64,000 nt of DNA from Apostichopus japonicus (lineage: Eukaryota; Echinodermata; Holothuroidea; Aspidochirotida; Stichopodidae), in NCBI RefSeq assembly GCF_037975245.1, contig NC_092583.1, positions 12,953,264-13,017,263 of the forward strand, in the 5' to 3' direction. Below, in pieces: positions 1-11,165 of this stretch. Each line of letters opens with the position of its first letter. The stretch's first letter is position 1. The translations under genes and the position numbers were made by a program. The notes beneath the pieces are model-generated. The model saw only the letters and a list, made by a program, of their open reading frames with translations. It was not told the origin of the DNA and did no database searches.

Positions 1-850
1 TTGCACGTCATCAGTGACATTAACGAAGCATGCTATTTCGCCGTCTTTTGAATGGAATACCCTGTCGTGCTATGACTTTATTAAACGTTGCAGATTCATC
101 AAAAGACATTACAATGAAGAGGTTGCTTGCGTTTCACTGATAATAAATTGTAAAAGATTTGAACAACTCTTATCTTGTGAAATCACCTGGTAATGTGGCC
201 AAAATATTCCAAAAGATTACGGACAAAACTCCCAATTAGCTGTTAGAGCTCTGTAATCACAGCCACCTTCTTCACCCTTTTTTTGAAGATCTGAAAATGT
301 GAACTGTTAGGTGTCTGAATCATGCATGAATGACTACAATGACCCATCATCCTATCCCAGCCTCATCCAACCCCTGCCCCCCCCCCTCCGCTATCCTGCC
401 CCTACTTTAAATGATATATACAATTTGTATGTCATGCGACCTTTGAACTCAACTGGCCAATTTGGAGGAGAAATCTCCAATCACCACTCGTGATTCGAAA
501 CCGTTATAGTTAGAGCAGGGAGTCGTCCATAACAACTCCCTGGTTGGAGGCTATCATCATTCACGAGTAAGCAGTCTAACGATCCTTAATAAGATAGTCG
601 ATGAGTATCTTCAAACTTCTGTGACTTGACTTATATCTGCTCTAATAATTTACGAAACAGGTCAATTACACGCACTCGTTACGGTTATCGACGTAACATC
701 GATAGGGTCAACAACTTTTTTTCTTTTCTTTGTTTAACATAACGAAACTCTGTTGGGTAGAAAGTCCTTAAAGTCGATAGGGTTAATGGCAAAAACCCGC
801 GGATAGATTTCCAAATGTGGGTATGAGCATGTGCATCAACAGTAGCATCA

Positions 851-1215
851 ATCATGAATAAATCAGAATAACTAAGAGTATGAATATGGGTATGAACATA
901 AGAATGAGTATGAACATACGAATGAGTATGAACATGATGTTTAAATCTGAATGAGCAAAGCTTGCAAGAATGAGTATCATTATGAGTATGCATTTAAACA
1001 TGAGTAACACAATAAGAACGAGAATTGGGATAAGTATGACCATAAGAATGAGTATGAACACAACAATGAGTATGAACACAAAAATAAGTAAGAACATAAG
1101 AATGCGTATGAACACAGCAATGAGTATGAACATAAGAATGAGTATAAACATGAGAATGAGTATGACATTTCAACCGAGGTGAGTATGAAATGAGCATGAA
1201 TATATGAATGAGTAA
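851..1215. repeat. Degenerate GAGTATGAACAT repeat
   Basis: Loose units of 12-18 bp based on AAGAATGAGTATGAACATA fill this stretch. Overlapping low-complexity reading frames (His/Thr-rich or Ser/Met-rich depending on frame) are a consequence and are not genes. Confidence 0.85.
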
Positions 1216-2756
1216 GAATATGATGCCTGTATTAGATTAAGCAATACCAAGTTAACATACACGAATGCTGTACCCCTCCGTAAATTGCTGGTGCCAACTC
1301 CCAATACCATAGTATACACAAATGTACTACTATTGAATGCCAACGTGATTATTTAACTATAGGCTCGTTAATGGCTTATTATTCAAAAATAATAACAACA
1401 TTTTGTTGTATCAAGGAAAAGATAATTGCTAGGTTTTCCTCCAGATTCGTTGACATTAAAACATTCTCAAGTATCTGTCGATGGTCCAACGAACTTTTAA
1501 TTGCCACTTACGTGTAATTATATCCCCTATATCCTCAAAGAAGGATAAAATGAAACAAATTGTAAACTAATTAACAGCTTGTATATGTATGTAAGAAGGG
1601 ATATATTAGCCGTGCCAATGTTATAGGCTTACATCATATATCACCGGGCTTAAGAACCCTTCAGATAGTTACAGAAATATTCGTTATTATAATATTAATA
1701 TTATTATTAGTTATATACATGACAAAGGTTGAGCTGATATTTGTTCAAACTGGTTGTGACATCATATGCACTCTGCCCAGAGATGTGTATGTCCATCGGC
1801 GTGCACTAAGAGTGCCGTTACGCGGGGGGGGGGTGATGCCCTCACCGATCGTCAATCGGGGGGGGTGATGGTTCAGTCGGTAGATTTTTGCATTGCGCCG
1901 TGGAAGAATTGGACCATTGCTGCCTTCCTTCTGTCTCCTTTGTTAAATTTTGGTGCGATTAAAGTTTGACATAGTGCAACATTTTGAGACTCTTGAAGCA
2001 ATTTTTTCAAAGATTTGTTAGCTAGTTTATAGGTTGGGCTGCGTTTGACCAAATTATGGGTGGGGTATTATGCCTCATCTGCATGCCCCACTCGTTCCTG
2101 CGCCCTTGGAAAACATGAGACATAGGGCGAGATGTTAACTAACAGTGTTAACTATGTAATATCTGTGCGTGGCGTAGTAAGGTACAGTGGTTGCAGCCTA
2201 CAACATTACGATATAAACATTTTAACAATAAGCTGCATGGCGTTTAGTACGCCTATAACCCCTTACCCTGCTGTTACACCACTGAATGGGGCAATTGCAG
2301 ATATGTTGTTACCGTGTGCATTCATTATATACCGATACTATGGATGTCAATACTTTAATATAGTTATTCCTTGGGGATAGACATATGTATAATGCGACCA
2401 GCTCTTTCTATAATACTGACAATCTAGCCCAGGACGAAAATAACTGTTTCCCTTTCCACAGTTAACGGGGTCCCCTCGTTGCCTTAAATATAGGGACCAT
2501 CTTCGTTCTTCAACAGACACTTCAATGCTATACCCCTAAGGCCATTGTGCCTCACTGACTCAATCCATTATTGTCTAGGAATACCTTTGAAGGTTTTTTT
2601 TTCTGAGTTTTATTTCTTCATATTTTAGCAATTTTAGACCTACCTGAGGTAAACATGTATCTTGAACATAAAATGTTCAATATTTTGTACAACTATAATA
2701 TAGGCCTATTACTTTTGTAATCCATTATATACAATATTTAATTATATTTATTGAGT
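1216..2756. other. No gene recognised
   Basis: AT-rich non-coding sequence with G-runs near 1825-1866. No ORF of note and no repeat copied elsewhere in the window was seen. The first 850 bases are similar. Confidence 0.6.
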
Positions 2757-2905
2757 GTATATAACTATATGTATATATATATAACTATATATATATATAT
2801 ATATATATATAGGCTATATATATATACATAACTATACCTATACATACATAACTATATACATACCGTATATGTACATATGTATGTATATTGTATATATATA
2901 TATCA
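2757..2905. repeat. TA/TATG microsatellite
   Basis: Imperfect TATATA and ACATAC/GTATGT repeats. Confidence 0.9.
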
Positions 2906-4137
2906 AAATGATTTCACCCACATTGACTTGTTACAACTAGAGGAGGGGGTATAGGGGAGGGGTGTGGAGGGGAGGGGCGGATGATCGTGGCTTCCACTGA
3001 TGTTAACGAATATTATACGGCTGGGTTAAAATGACGCAAAGTTTTGAAATCCAGCGGCGCGGCGCAGCTTTAAAGCAAAACAGATAAGTTTATTTTACGT
3101 CTTTGAAAACCAGAAATTCAAGACATGACGTCCCAAGTGCACTGCTGAATCCGTATGATCTCGATGAAGACAGAAATCTAACAAGCTAACCGAATAGTAT
3201 TGATCATATAATCTTTGAACTTTAAACGGCGAATGATTACAAGTGCAAACATTTGTACATGACAGGTAATCGAAGTTAGAGCTCTTTGGCCAACTCGAGT
3301 CGTAACCGTAAACGTACGTTGAAGTGACTATTAGCAAAGCTTGATTAACTCACATCATGAACTAACTACAAAAATCGAGAAAAGGAAGATGATAGAAAAG
3401 GAAAGAAAAATTGGTAGAAATTAAGGGAAAGAAAAAAAGAACTTACCTGAGAGAGTGGGGGTTGTCGAAGAGTGGAACCGCCTTTAACTTAAATCTGTAA
3501 CTTTTCTTGAAGGTTGATTTCTCGTCGGTCAGTGGTTGAATCGGTATATATTCTTTGACGCAGAGCGAGACAAGATTTTCCAGTCAGATGTACTGGTAAA
3601 GTCCCCTCGCTCAATTAAGCAAGCCAATCCGATAATGCATGGGTGCAAACACGAAGGACGAGTTTGTGGTTCGCTTCTCTAATTTGCCAGTGTTGCCAGA
3701 TGCCTAATACTCTGGAAAGCCATACAGTCAAAGAGAGAGAGAGGGGGAGAGAGAATGAGAGAGAAATCAATCAATCAATATTTGATTTTATTTTCCTCTG
3801 CGTTTGTTTACGTGTTGCTTCAAACGAAAACATTTTGAGGCTTTCCAACGTTTAGTTAATGGAATTGTTGACACAATCTTGATGAGTTAATTACTATTGA
3901 TGACATATTTGAGAAGAAGAAAAAGTACACAAAAAAAAATCTTGGGAGAGAGTAGGGAGTAGAAACAGTAAGCAATTGAATTAGATTAGCGAGAATGGAA
4001 ACAAGGTCCCATTTTAGTAAGAAAACATATTAAATGAAGTTTGCACAAAAGACGAAAGATAACGCACGTGTTCACAGGCAGTGAAATTTGTCACCGGAAG
4101 TGACAAGTTCAACATGATAACTTAATTTAATGAAAGA
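2906..4137. other. No gene recognised
   Basis: Non-coding, with a G-rich patch at 2940-2980 and a GA microsatellite around 3731-3765. Confidence 0.6.
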
Positions 4138-4376
4138 GAAAGGGGAGGGTAGGGAGGGAGGGGAAGGGAGGGGAAGGAGGAGGTGGGGAAGAGGTGGGGT
4201 GGTGCAGGAAGTGTGAGGGAAGAGGAAGAGTGAATGTGAAGAATGGTGAGTGTAGTGAGGGAGACGTGTGAGGGGTGGGGAAGGGGACGTGTGAGGGGTG
4301 GGGAAGAGGAAGTGTGATGGGTGGGGAAGAGGAAGAGGAAGGGTGAGGTGAAAGGGGAAGGGGAAGCGAAGGTGAT
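4138..4376. repeat. GA-rich (polypurine) tract
   Basis: About 240 bp almost free of pyrimidines on the plus strand apart from scattered T, with loose units of GTGAGGGGTGGGGAAGAGGA. The long proline-rich minus-strand frame across it is composition-driven. Confidence 0.85.
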
Positions 4377-6155
4377 GAAATTGTTTACAAGAATTGATGC
4401 TTATGCGAAACAGGAAGGTGAAGAAAGCATTTTTCAAAGCTACAGGAAATTAAAGATATTATGCAAATATTCGAAACTTATGCACCTAACCTAACCTCAC
4501 CCACCCACTCACCTACCCCTGCACCCTCACACTAACCTCCATGTCTGCAGACAAAATTGCGGAATATAACACTTCAAAATTCAATTTTGGAAACAATTAG
4601 CACAATAAGTTTACGGGCAATAAAAACAAGCTTAGTAATAAGCTAATGCAGGTACAACAAAACCTGGCCTTCTCGAAAAAAGCAAAATGCAAAAGTGCGG
4701 TGCATACCAAATATTTCTCAGAATGTACGGAAAATGTTATTAGGAAAAAAGCTCGTCCAGAATTTCAAATTAAGTCAAAACGAAATTTCGGCCCAGGTTA
4801 ACTGACCATATTTTTTACTCTATTCTACTAGCATATCTTTGAGGTCGGTGAAACATGACAGGTTTGATGTTAAATAAAATGTTGAAAAGAATGTTTGGAA
4901 AATAACCATGGCGGTCTGAAATCGGAAACCTCCTTGTGTTTGATATTTATTTTTAAAGTCAGATTTTCCTGTCGGACTTTGAAAATCGAGGATCAAAAAA
5001 GTGATTTATTGGGCAGTTTTTTGCTTATAAGACAGAAAGCAGAAGGATCAAGATAGAAAATGTTCTGGTTTGTTGAAAAAATAAGCAACTCTTTCTATAG
5101 CTAACAAAAAAAAAACATGTCAATCTTGTTGAGATTGGAACATATTGTCACCGTAATTTGTAAAATTTGAATTTGAAAAAATACACAAAAAAAACACAGA
5201 AACAGACAGGGAAACGAGTTTCTTGAAAGATGTCGATGTCAACACCGAATTTACAACACTAATCTTTTATCTTTATCACTGACAAATAAATAAGAATGTT
5301 AAAAGAGAGACAGAAAGCTGGACAACAACAACATTCAACTGTCGTCTGCTCATTATTTTGGCGCCAAGTTTTGTGGATACTTTTGCGGACGGAATAAAAA
5401 GTCGTATACACCGTACAAGGAAATGACAAGTGCTTTGCTTGGTGATTGTGCGACTGTCAAGACCTCCTTTCGTTAGCAACAATGTACGTATATACGGTAT
5501 ATACGTACAAAATGAGCAATAGGGCAAATCTTCTATTGTGCAAACAGTTATTTTCAATGTCCAATTTATAACAAAAGGGATTGAACAGGATTGACGGAAT
5601 AAAGAGGCTGGGATTTAAGATTCGTGGTCGTAAAGATACAGAGAGAGACTAGAGTATGTTTGATATAAAAGCTGTTTAGTGCTTCATTACCGGTCATCAA
5701 ATTCAGACAACAAACAGTGAGAAGTGTTTTTTTTACGGTCCTTTTGTCGACCTTTAGAAACACGTTCCACATAATGCGATGGAAATCGGTTGCTGTCGAG
5801 TAAACACACTTTTTCTCCACGTTTTATGGAATGTCTGTAATGAGGATCGCTCTATTTTATATAAGCTTTGTAGTCAGAAAGAAGGACAACGCAGGTGTTA
5901 TGAAGGTTTCCTTGGAATACAGGCTCGAGTGACTGCGATTGAATTCAGTAATTGCGTCATTTGTCAGTATTTTGGATACAATCCTTTAACTGCTCTGTCA
6001 GTCAACTGACTCGAGTGATACTAAACCAAGAAACGTATCTCAATGCACTCTATGTAACAAGTGCAGGGAAGATAAAGTCACATTTTAGAGGTATCGTTAT
6101 ATATAGACCGGTCCCTATAGCATTCGTTTGTATTTAACCTTTTCTTTCTCTGACC
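4377..6155. other. No gene recognised
   Basis: AT-rich. Small ORFs here have no recognisable domain. The only structured feature seen is the palindrome at 5483-5509. Confidence 0.6.
5483..5509. repeat. 27-bp odd palindrome
   Basis: TGTACGTATATAC and its complement flank a single G. Confidence 0.9.
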
Positions 6156-6702
6156 CTGAGGTGTCCCCCTCCCAGTCCCCCTGAGGTGTCCCCCTCCCAG
6201 TCCCCCTGAGGTGTCCCCCTCCCAGTCCCCCTGAGGTGTCCCCCTCCCAGTCCCCCTGAGGTGTCCCCCTCCCAGTCCCCCTGAGGTGTCCCCCTCCCAG
6301 TCCCCCTGAGGTGTCCCCCTCCCAGTCCCCCTGAGGTGTCCCCCTCCCAGTCCCCCTGAGGTGTCCCCCTCCCAGTCCCCCTGAGGTGTCCCCCTCCCAG
6401 TCCCCCTGAGGTGTCCCCCTCCCAGTCCCCCTGAGGTGTCCCCCTCCCAGTCCCCCTGAGGTGTCCCCCTCCCAGTCCCCCTGAGGTGTCCCCCTCCCAG
6501 TCCCCCTGAGGTGTCCCCCTCCCAGTCCCCCTGAGGTGTCCCCCTCCCAGTCCCCCTGAGGTGTCCCCCTCCCAGTCCCCCTGAGGTGTCCCCCTCCCAG
6601 TCCCCCTGAGGTGTCCCCCTCCCAGTCCCCCTGAGGTGTCCCCCTCCCAGTCCCCCTGAGGTGTCCCCCTCCCAGTCCCCCTGAGGTGTTCCCCCTCCCA
6701 GT
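6156..6702. repeat. 25-bp minisatellite, 21 perfect units plus one imperfect
   Basis: The unit is 25 bp, starting CTGAGGTGTC and ending CAGTCCCC. Units begin every 25 bp from 6156 to 6656 without a single difference. The 22nd, from 6681, has an inserted T and is cut short. On the minus strand each unit carries G4, G3 and G5 runs. Long overlapping minus-strand reading frames of about 200 codons across it come from the unit lacking stops, not from a gene. Confidence 0.97.
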
Positions 6703-6867
6703 ATTGCATTTGAAATTTACGTCCAGATTTGTTTCTTGCATTTTATTTCTTGATTTTTTTTAAATTTTGTTTTATTGTTTATTTTTTTTGGAAATCATGT
6801 GATCTTGTCACCGGAAGCGATTTCCCTCACCGACGGACCCTTGTCAAACAAATGTTATAAAGATTAG

Positions 6868-7246
6868 TCGTTAGCCAAGGGCGTAGGAACCGGGGGGCTG
6901 GGGGGGCGCCAGCCCCCCAGTGAAAAATGTGGAGGGGCGGAAGTATCATTCCGCCCCCCGCTTCGCAAGTCAGAAAACCCCTTTTTCATTTCCAAATGAG
7001 AAAAAAAATGTCATTTGGAGCACCAAATTGCATCTAAGGCCAGGTGAAAATACAAAATTAAGTTTACAAAATGGAGTGGGTGTTGAAGTGTGCTATATTG
7101 CACCAAATTGCATCTGAGGCCACCTGGAAATGCAAAAAATTCCAAAGGGGAAGGGGACACCCCCTCCCCTTAGACCCCTTCCCCAGGCCGGCCATCAGTC
7201 TTCAGCCCCCCACTCAAAGGTACCTTCCTACGCCACTGTCGTTAGC
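6868..7246 (-). mobile_element. hAT-type MITE with 8-bp target duplication (copy 1)
   Basis: A 363-bp element at 6876-7238 is flanked by the perfect 8-bp duplication TCGTTAGC (6868-6875 and 7239-7246). The ends are short inverted repeats: CAAGGGCGTAGGAACC at one end, and the complement of CAGTGGCGTAGGAAGG at the other. There is no transposase ORF. An 8-bp duplication and CAGNGGCGTA-like ends are characteristic of non-autonomous hAT elements. Strand is set relative to the copy at 23288, taken as plus. Apparent small ORFs inside are not genes. Confidence 0.85.
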
Positions 7247-7321
7247 ATTTGCTTTGCATGGTCATTCGGTGGTGGGGAAGGTATGTATGAAGTCATGACA
7301 CATGTTGCCCAGTTTCTTTAA

Positions 7322-7887
7322 AAGAATAGTCCAGATAAAAAGTTCTTTTTGATATGTTAAAGAGTATCATAATCTAAGTATTCTGGTGAAATTTGCATTC
7401 AATTCCTTAGTACCGTTTTTGAGATATTGACAGTTGAAATTGCCACCATTCATATCAAAAGTGAACTTGGAGCAAACATGTGTGGCGTCATTGTTGCACA
7501 CTGATAAATAATGTTTTGTTTTTCCTTTAAAATTTACGTCTTATTTTATTTTCCACAATTGGATGCATCCATAATGTGAATGTACCATAGGTATTGGTAT
7601 TTTATAAACTTCACATCCCCTTTAGACAAACTTGTAACCTTATCCAATACCAAGGTCAAATCAATAGACTGAAAAATAAAGAAAAAAACAAAACATTATT
7701 TGTCAGTGTGCAACTATGACATAACACCTGTTTGCTTCAAGTTCACTCTTGGTAGAAATGTCAGATAACTTCAACTGTCAATATCTAAAAAAACGGTACA
7801 TAGGAATTAAATGCAAATTTCACTAGAATGCTTAGATTATGTTCCTTTTTAACATATCACAACGAAATTTTCTCCTGGACTATTCTA
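7322..7887. mobile_element. Foldback (long terminal inverted repeat) MITE
   Basis: Two arms of about 210 bp (7324-7535 and 7672-7886) are inverted, diverged copies of each other around a centre of roughly 135 bp. AGAATAGTCC opens the left arm and GGACTATTCT closes the right. Inside, GAAATTTGCAT, GATATTGACAGTTGAA and TGCACACTGATAAATAATG each recur inverted. TTAA occurs directly outside both ends (7318-7321, 7888-7891) and could be the target duplication. There is no coding capacity. The superfamily is uncertain. Confidence 0.75.
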
Positions 7888-7891
7888 TTAA

Positions 7892-10800
7892 ATACACACT
7901 TCATAAATTAAGAGTCTTAAAAGATGAAAGAAACCGCATTCAACAAACTAAGATATTTTCTCTTTGGTGATAGGCATTTTAGAAAGGATTTTGCGCACTG
8001 CATCATACCTAAGTGCGCACAGTGTGTAGGCTACCTGTAATAGATCACATACATACAATCTACAGTAATTGGAAGTGATGTACGTACTAAAATATTATGA
8101 AAATTTACGGCGTGTAGTGTTAATAATTAGAGGAATACAGTGAATGGCGCGGGATTAATTTCTTTGATTTGAAGCTATTTATGACAACAAACTATATATA
8201 GCGAAATACGACATGCACACAAATGAACTATACCAGAAAAGTAAACTGCATGCAGGGAAGGCAACACATCGCAAACATATTATATCATTTAGGGGGGAGA
8301 GGGGAGGAGCTTGGTGGGGTGGATAAGATTGCATTGTAAATTAAACTTCTGTTACATCAACAAGTGCTCATGATCAGGGCGTGGCTATATATACGACTTT
8401 TCCTGACTTTCAAGTTGCACAAATTTTCCAAGAAAACCCTTGCATATCGTATAGGGTCTCTCGTTGGACTCTTTTGCACATCATTGCCTCCTTTTATTAA
8501 GTGCTAAACCGATTGTGTTTGCTTAACTGTGTTAATTCCATCATTCGATACGAAAACGCTTCGGGCATCCAGGCGACAAAATCTTTGTCCAAACTCTTTG
8601 CTCTAATCGACGACTGCTTTATTGAAGTAAAGAGATATATCCCGACTGATAGAAGTAGGCCAAGAAAGGGGCCGCAGCAATCACCAAACAGATACAGGAG
8701 GGACCTCAACGTCCAAGAAAAAAGAGGGCGCGCTTACCTTAGGGTATATATACACAAGAATATATTTGGGTATAAACCAAGACTAAAGAAAACTATACCT
8801 TACCAGCTTAAAAATTGTAATGCGTTAAAAAACGGAAGGTTCTTGGATACGGTTGAACAATGGTTGTTTTGACCGAAAAATACACGTTTTTATGGCACCT
8901 TTAGGTCCTCCCCATTCCCCGCACCATTGAACATGGTGAAGACATACATAATAAAAACATCTCGTCAACCATGATGTAAAGTTAGTATTCAATATTCCCT
9001 TTGTCTTTCCCCATCTTCTACCCATACCCCCCCCCCTTTACCTCTTCTCTTTGCCTTACCCTCCCCCCTCCCCCTTCCACCCCCCTCCACCCCCTGTTCC
9101 TTCCTTCACTTCTCTCCATCTCCACTTCCATCTGCACTGTCCCTGTCCAACTGCCCTTCCCATCCTTCATCTGTTTTATGCATACATAAACTACATATGC
9201 TATGCACGGAAATCCTTTGTTCATTCCTGTGAGTGGGAGGGGGTAATGACAAAAGTTATGGAGGGGACATTCTTTACCCCTGTCACTCTTCACAACAACC
9301 ATAATGCTCACTTCTCATCCTTTTGTTTCAGTGTTTTATAAGAGTTGAACCAGAAAGGTTTGTCGTTAGTTCCTATGACATAAACTTGAAAAAAAATTAA
9401 AATGAGGCGTGGCCTCGAGCCGTCTGTCAAATCCCTTCGAATTTCAGTTAACTGTAAACTGAAATGACAGAACCCCTAATCCTTGGATTCTATCCTGTAA
9501 TCAAATGCTTATTTACTGTAAATGTTATTTTTAACAAGGAAACAAATTATGTCAAAAATTCTTTCCGCAAGCTTTTCGTTAAGTAAATTTTAAACGGTTT
9601 TGGTTGGTGATTATTTTCTGTGTTTTTTTCTTCTTCTGCTGTTATAGGTATAACTTAAGCCTATGGAACGCCGGAGGCATATTTACCAAGAAAAAAAAAA
9701 CACGTAAATAGTCGCCAATAATACAGAGTTAGCAAGAAATTCAAGACAAGCCGGCTATTCAAATGTAATTAAAATTGAAGAAAATGTCTTTGCTTTTAGT
9801 TTTTTTTTGTTGCTTTCTTCTTCTTCATCATCTTCTTCTCCGTCTAAACCAGGTCGAGTCGACATCAGCAAAGCATAACCTTTGTCAGGAGGTGAACTTC
9901 TGCCTTATAATCTTGTCAGTCAGACTCGCTTTTTTATTTATCATTCTCATTTCAGGTATTAAGTCGCGTGCGCCAGCATGTTGTATAAGTGAACTACTTA
10001 AGGGCTGCAAGCGTTATTCATCTCTTCATTGATCTTGCAGAGACATGCATGGTATTTCTGGCGGCGCTAAATACCTTACTTCCGGTTTCAAAATGAACCC
10101 TGCACGTGTTATTTGCGTACCACAATTAATGGCTCCGTAGCTGATGCTTGGCTTATAATGGCACCTGTAATTTCCCATCATACCGTTGACCGCTTATATT
10201 TTGAGCTAGAATAGGGGTAAGTTTACCGTTTTGAAGCCCAACCCCTTCCAACTGCTCGTATCACTGCTGGACACGCGGCAGTGATTAAGCCGTATGCTCC
10301 ATATGATGGGATGGGGAATTAAACCTGTTAAATATAACAAAGGAGGTTGTCGACATATATGAAGCGTGGAACAAAGGGAAATATCAGTAGCATTCATCTT
10401 CATACATCAACCGTTTCATTTGAGCTTAACGTTTGACAAAAGAGGGAAAATTAATATTTTTTAATTAACTGATCAGCAACAGAGGCAATCAAACTCCATT
10501 ACAGCACTTAACACGTAATAAACACGTAACAGTCCCTACACTGAAAATGTTAAACAAAAGTTAATATATATAATGAATGTATGCTGAAAATCAAATGAAT
10601 GTGTATACATAGTTAAAGTATAGGTCACTGACTGAGGTTACTACCTTTCTTAAAATGAAAAAATGCAGTAGTATTCACATGTTCTGGTTCAAACTTCTCG
10701 AAAGAGATTCAACAAACTGACTATTGTGGCACAATGTGACAGGAAATCGCGTGCCTGTAACCAGTTGTAACAGTTTTGCTTTTACACTTTACTTTGATCT

Positions 10801-10954
10801 TTGATCTAATGATATAAGCTTAAAATTAACATTGTTGTATTTTGTGCTTATCTGAGGTACTATATGTGAGGGTAATGTCTGGATGAACGGACAACAACAT
10901 GCCTCTTCTTTATCAAACCATCATACCTATTTTGTAACACATTTCCCTACACAG
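7892..10954. other. No gene recognised
   Basis: A 123-codon plus-strand ORF at 8501-8872 has no motif I recognise and no sign of splice-site framing, so it is not called. The rest is AT-rich with a CT-rich patch. Confidence 0.55.
9010..9175. repeat. CT-rich tract
   Basis: Pyrimidine-rich on the plus strand (CCCCCTCCACCCCCTGTTCC-type). The Pro/Ser-rich frames here are composition-driven. Confidence 0.75.
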
Positions 10955-11165
10955 TCCTTGCAAGTCCCTACACATTCCCTGCACAGTCCCAACAAGTCCC
11001 TACACATTCCTTCAGTCCCTACAAGTACATATGTGCAAGCACCTATATACAAGTACTTATATCCCAGGTCCTTTACAGCCCCTAGTAACACATGAAGTCC
11101 CTAGTAACACATGCAGTCCCTATAGTAACACATGCAGTCCCTATAGTAACACATGCAGTCGCTAG
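10955..11165 (+). repeat. AGTCCCTA-based minisatellite
   Basis: Irregular units based on AGTCCCTACACATTCC (10963-11030) pass into more regular units of CAGTCCCTAGTAACACATG (11083-11165). The second form recurs at 12432-12495 at the head of the next array module, showing it belongs to the duplicated segment. Confidence 0.8.

Noticed and set aside
685-1197. Overlapping His/Thr- and Ser/Tyr-rich ORFs on both strands
   Set aside because: Low-complexity translation of the GAGTATGAACAT repeat.
4072-4437. 121-codon proline-rich minus-strand ORF
   Set aside because: Composition of a polypurine tract; no conserved motif.
6156-6702. CRISPR-like periodicity
   Set aside because: The 25-bp units are contiguous and identical with no spacers, and the sequence is eukaryotic.
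6115-6741. Two overlapping minus-strand ORFs of ~190-208 codons rich in GGHLRGTGRG-type repeats
   Set aside because: They are produced by the 25-bp minisatellite having no stop in these frames; no splice or domain evidence.
8501-8872. 123-codon plus-strand ORF
   Set aside because: No recognisable motif, no splice framing, and in a region otherwise devoid of gene signals; could be chance.
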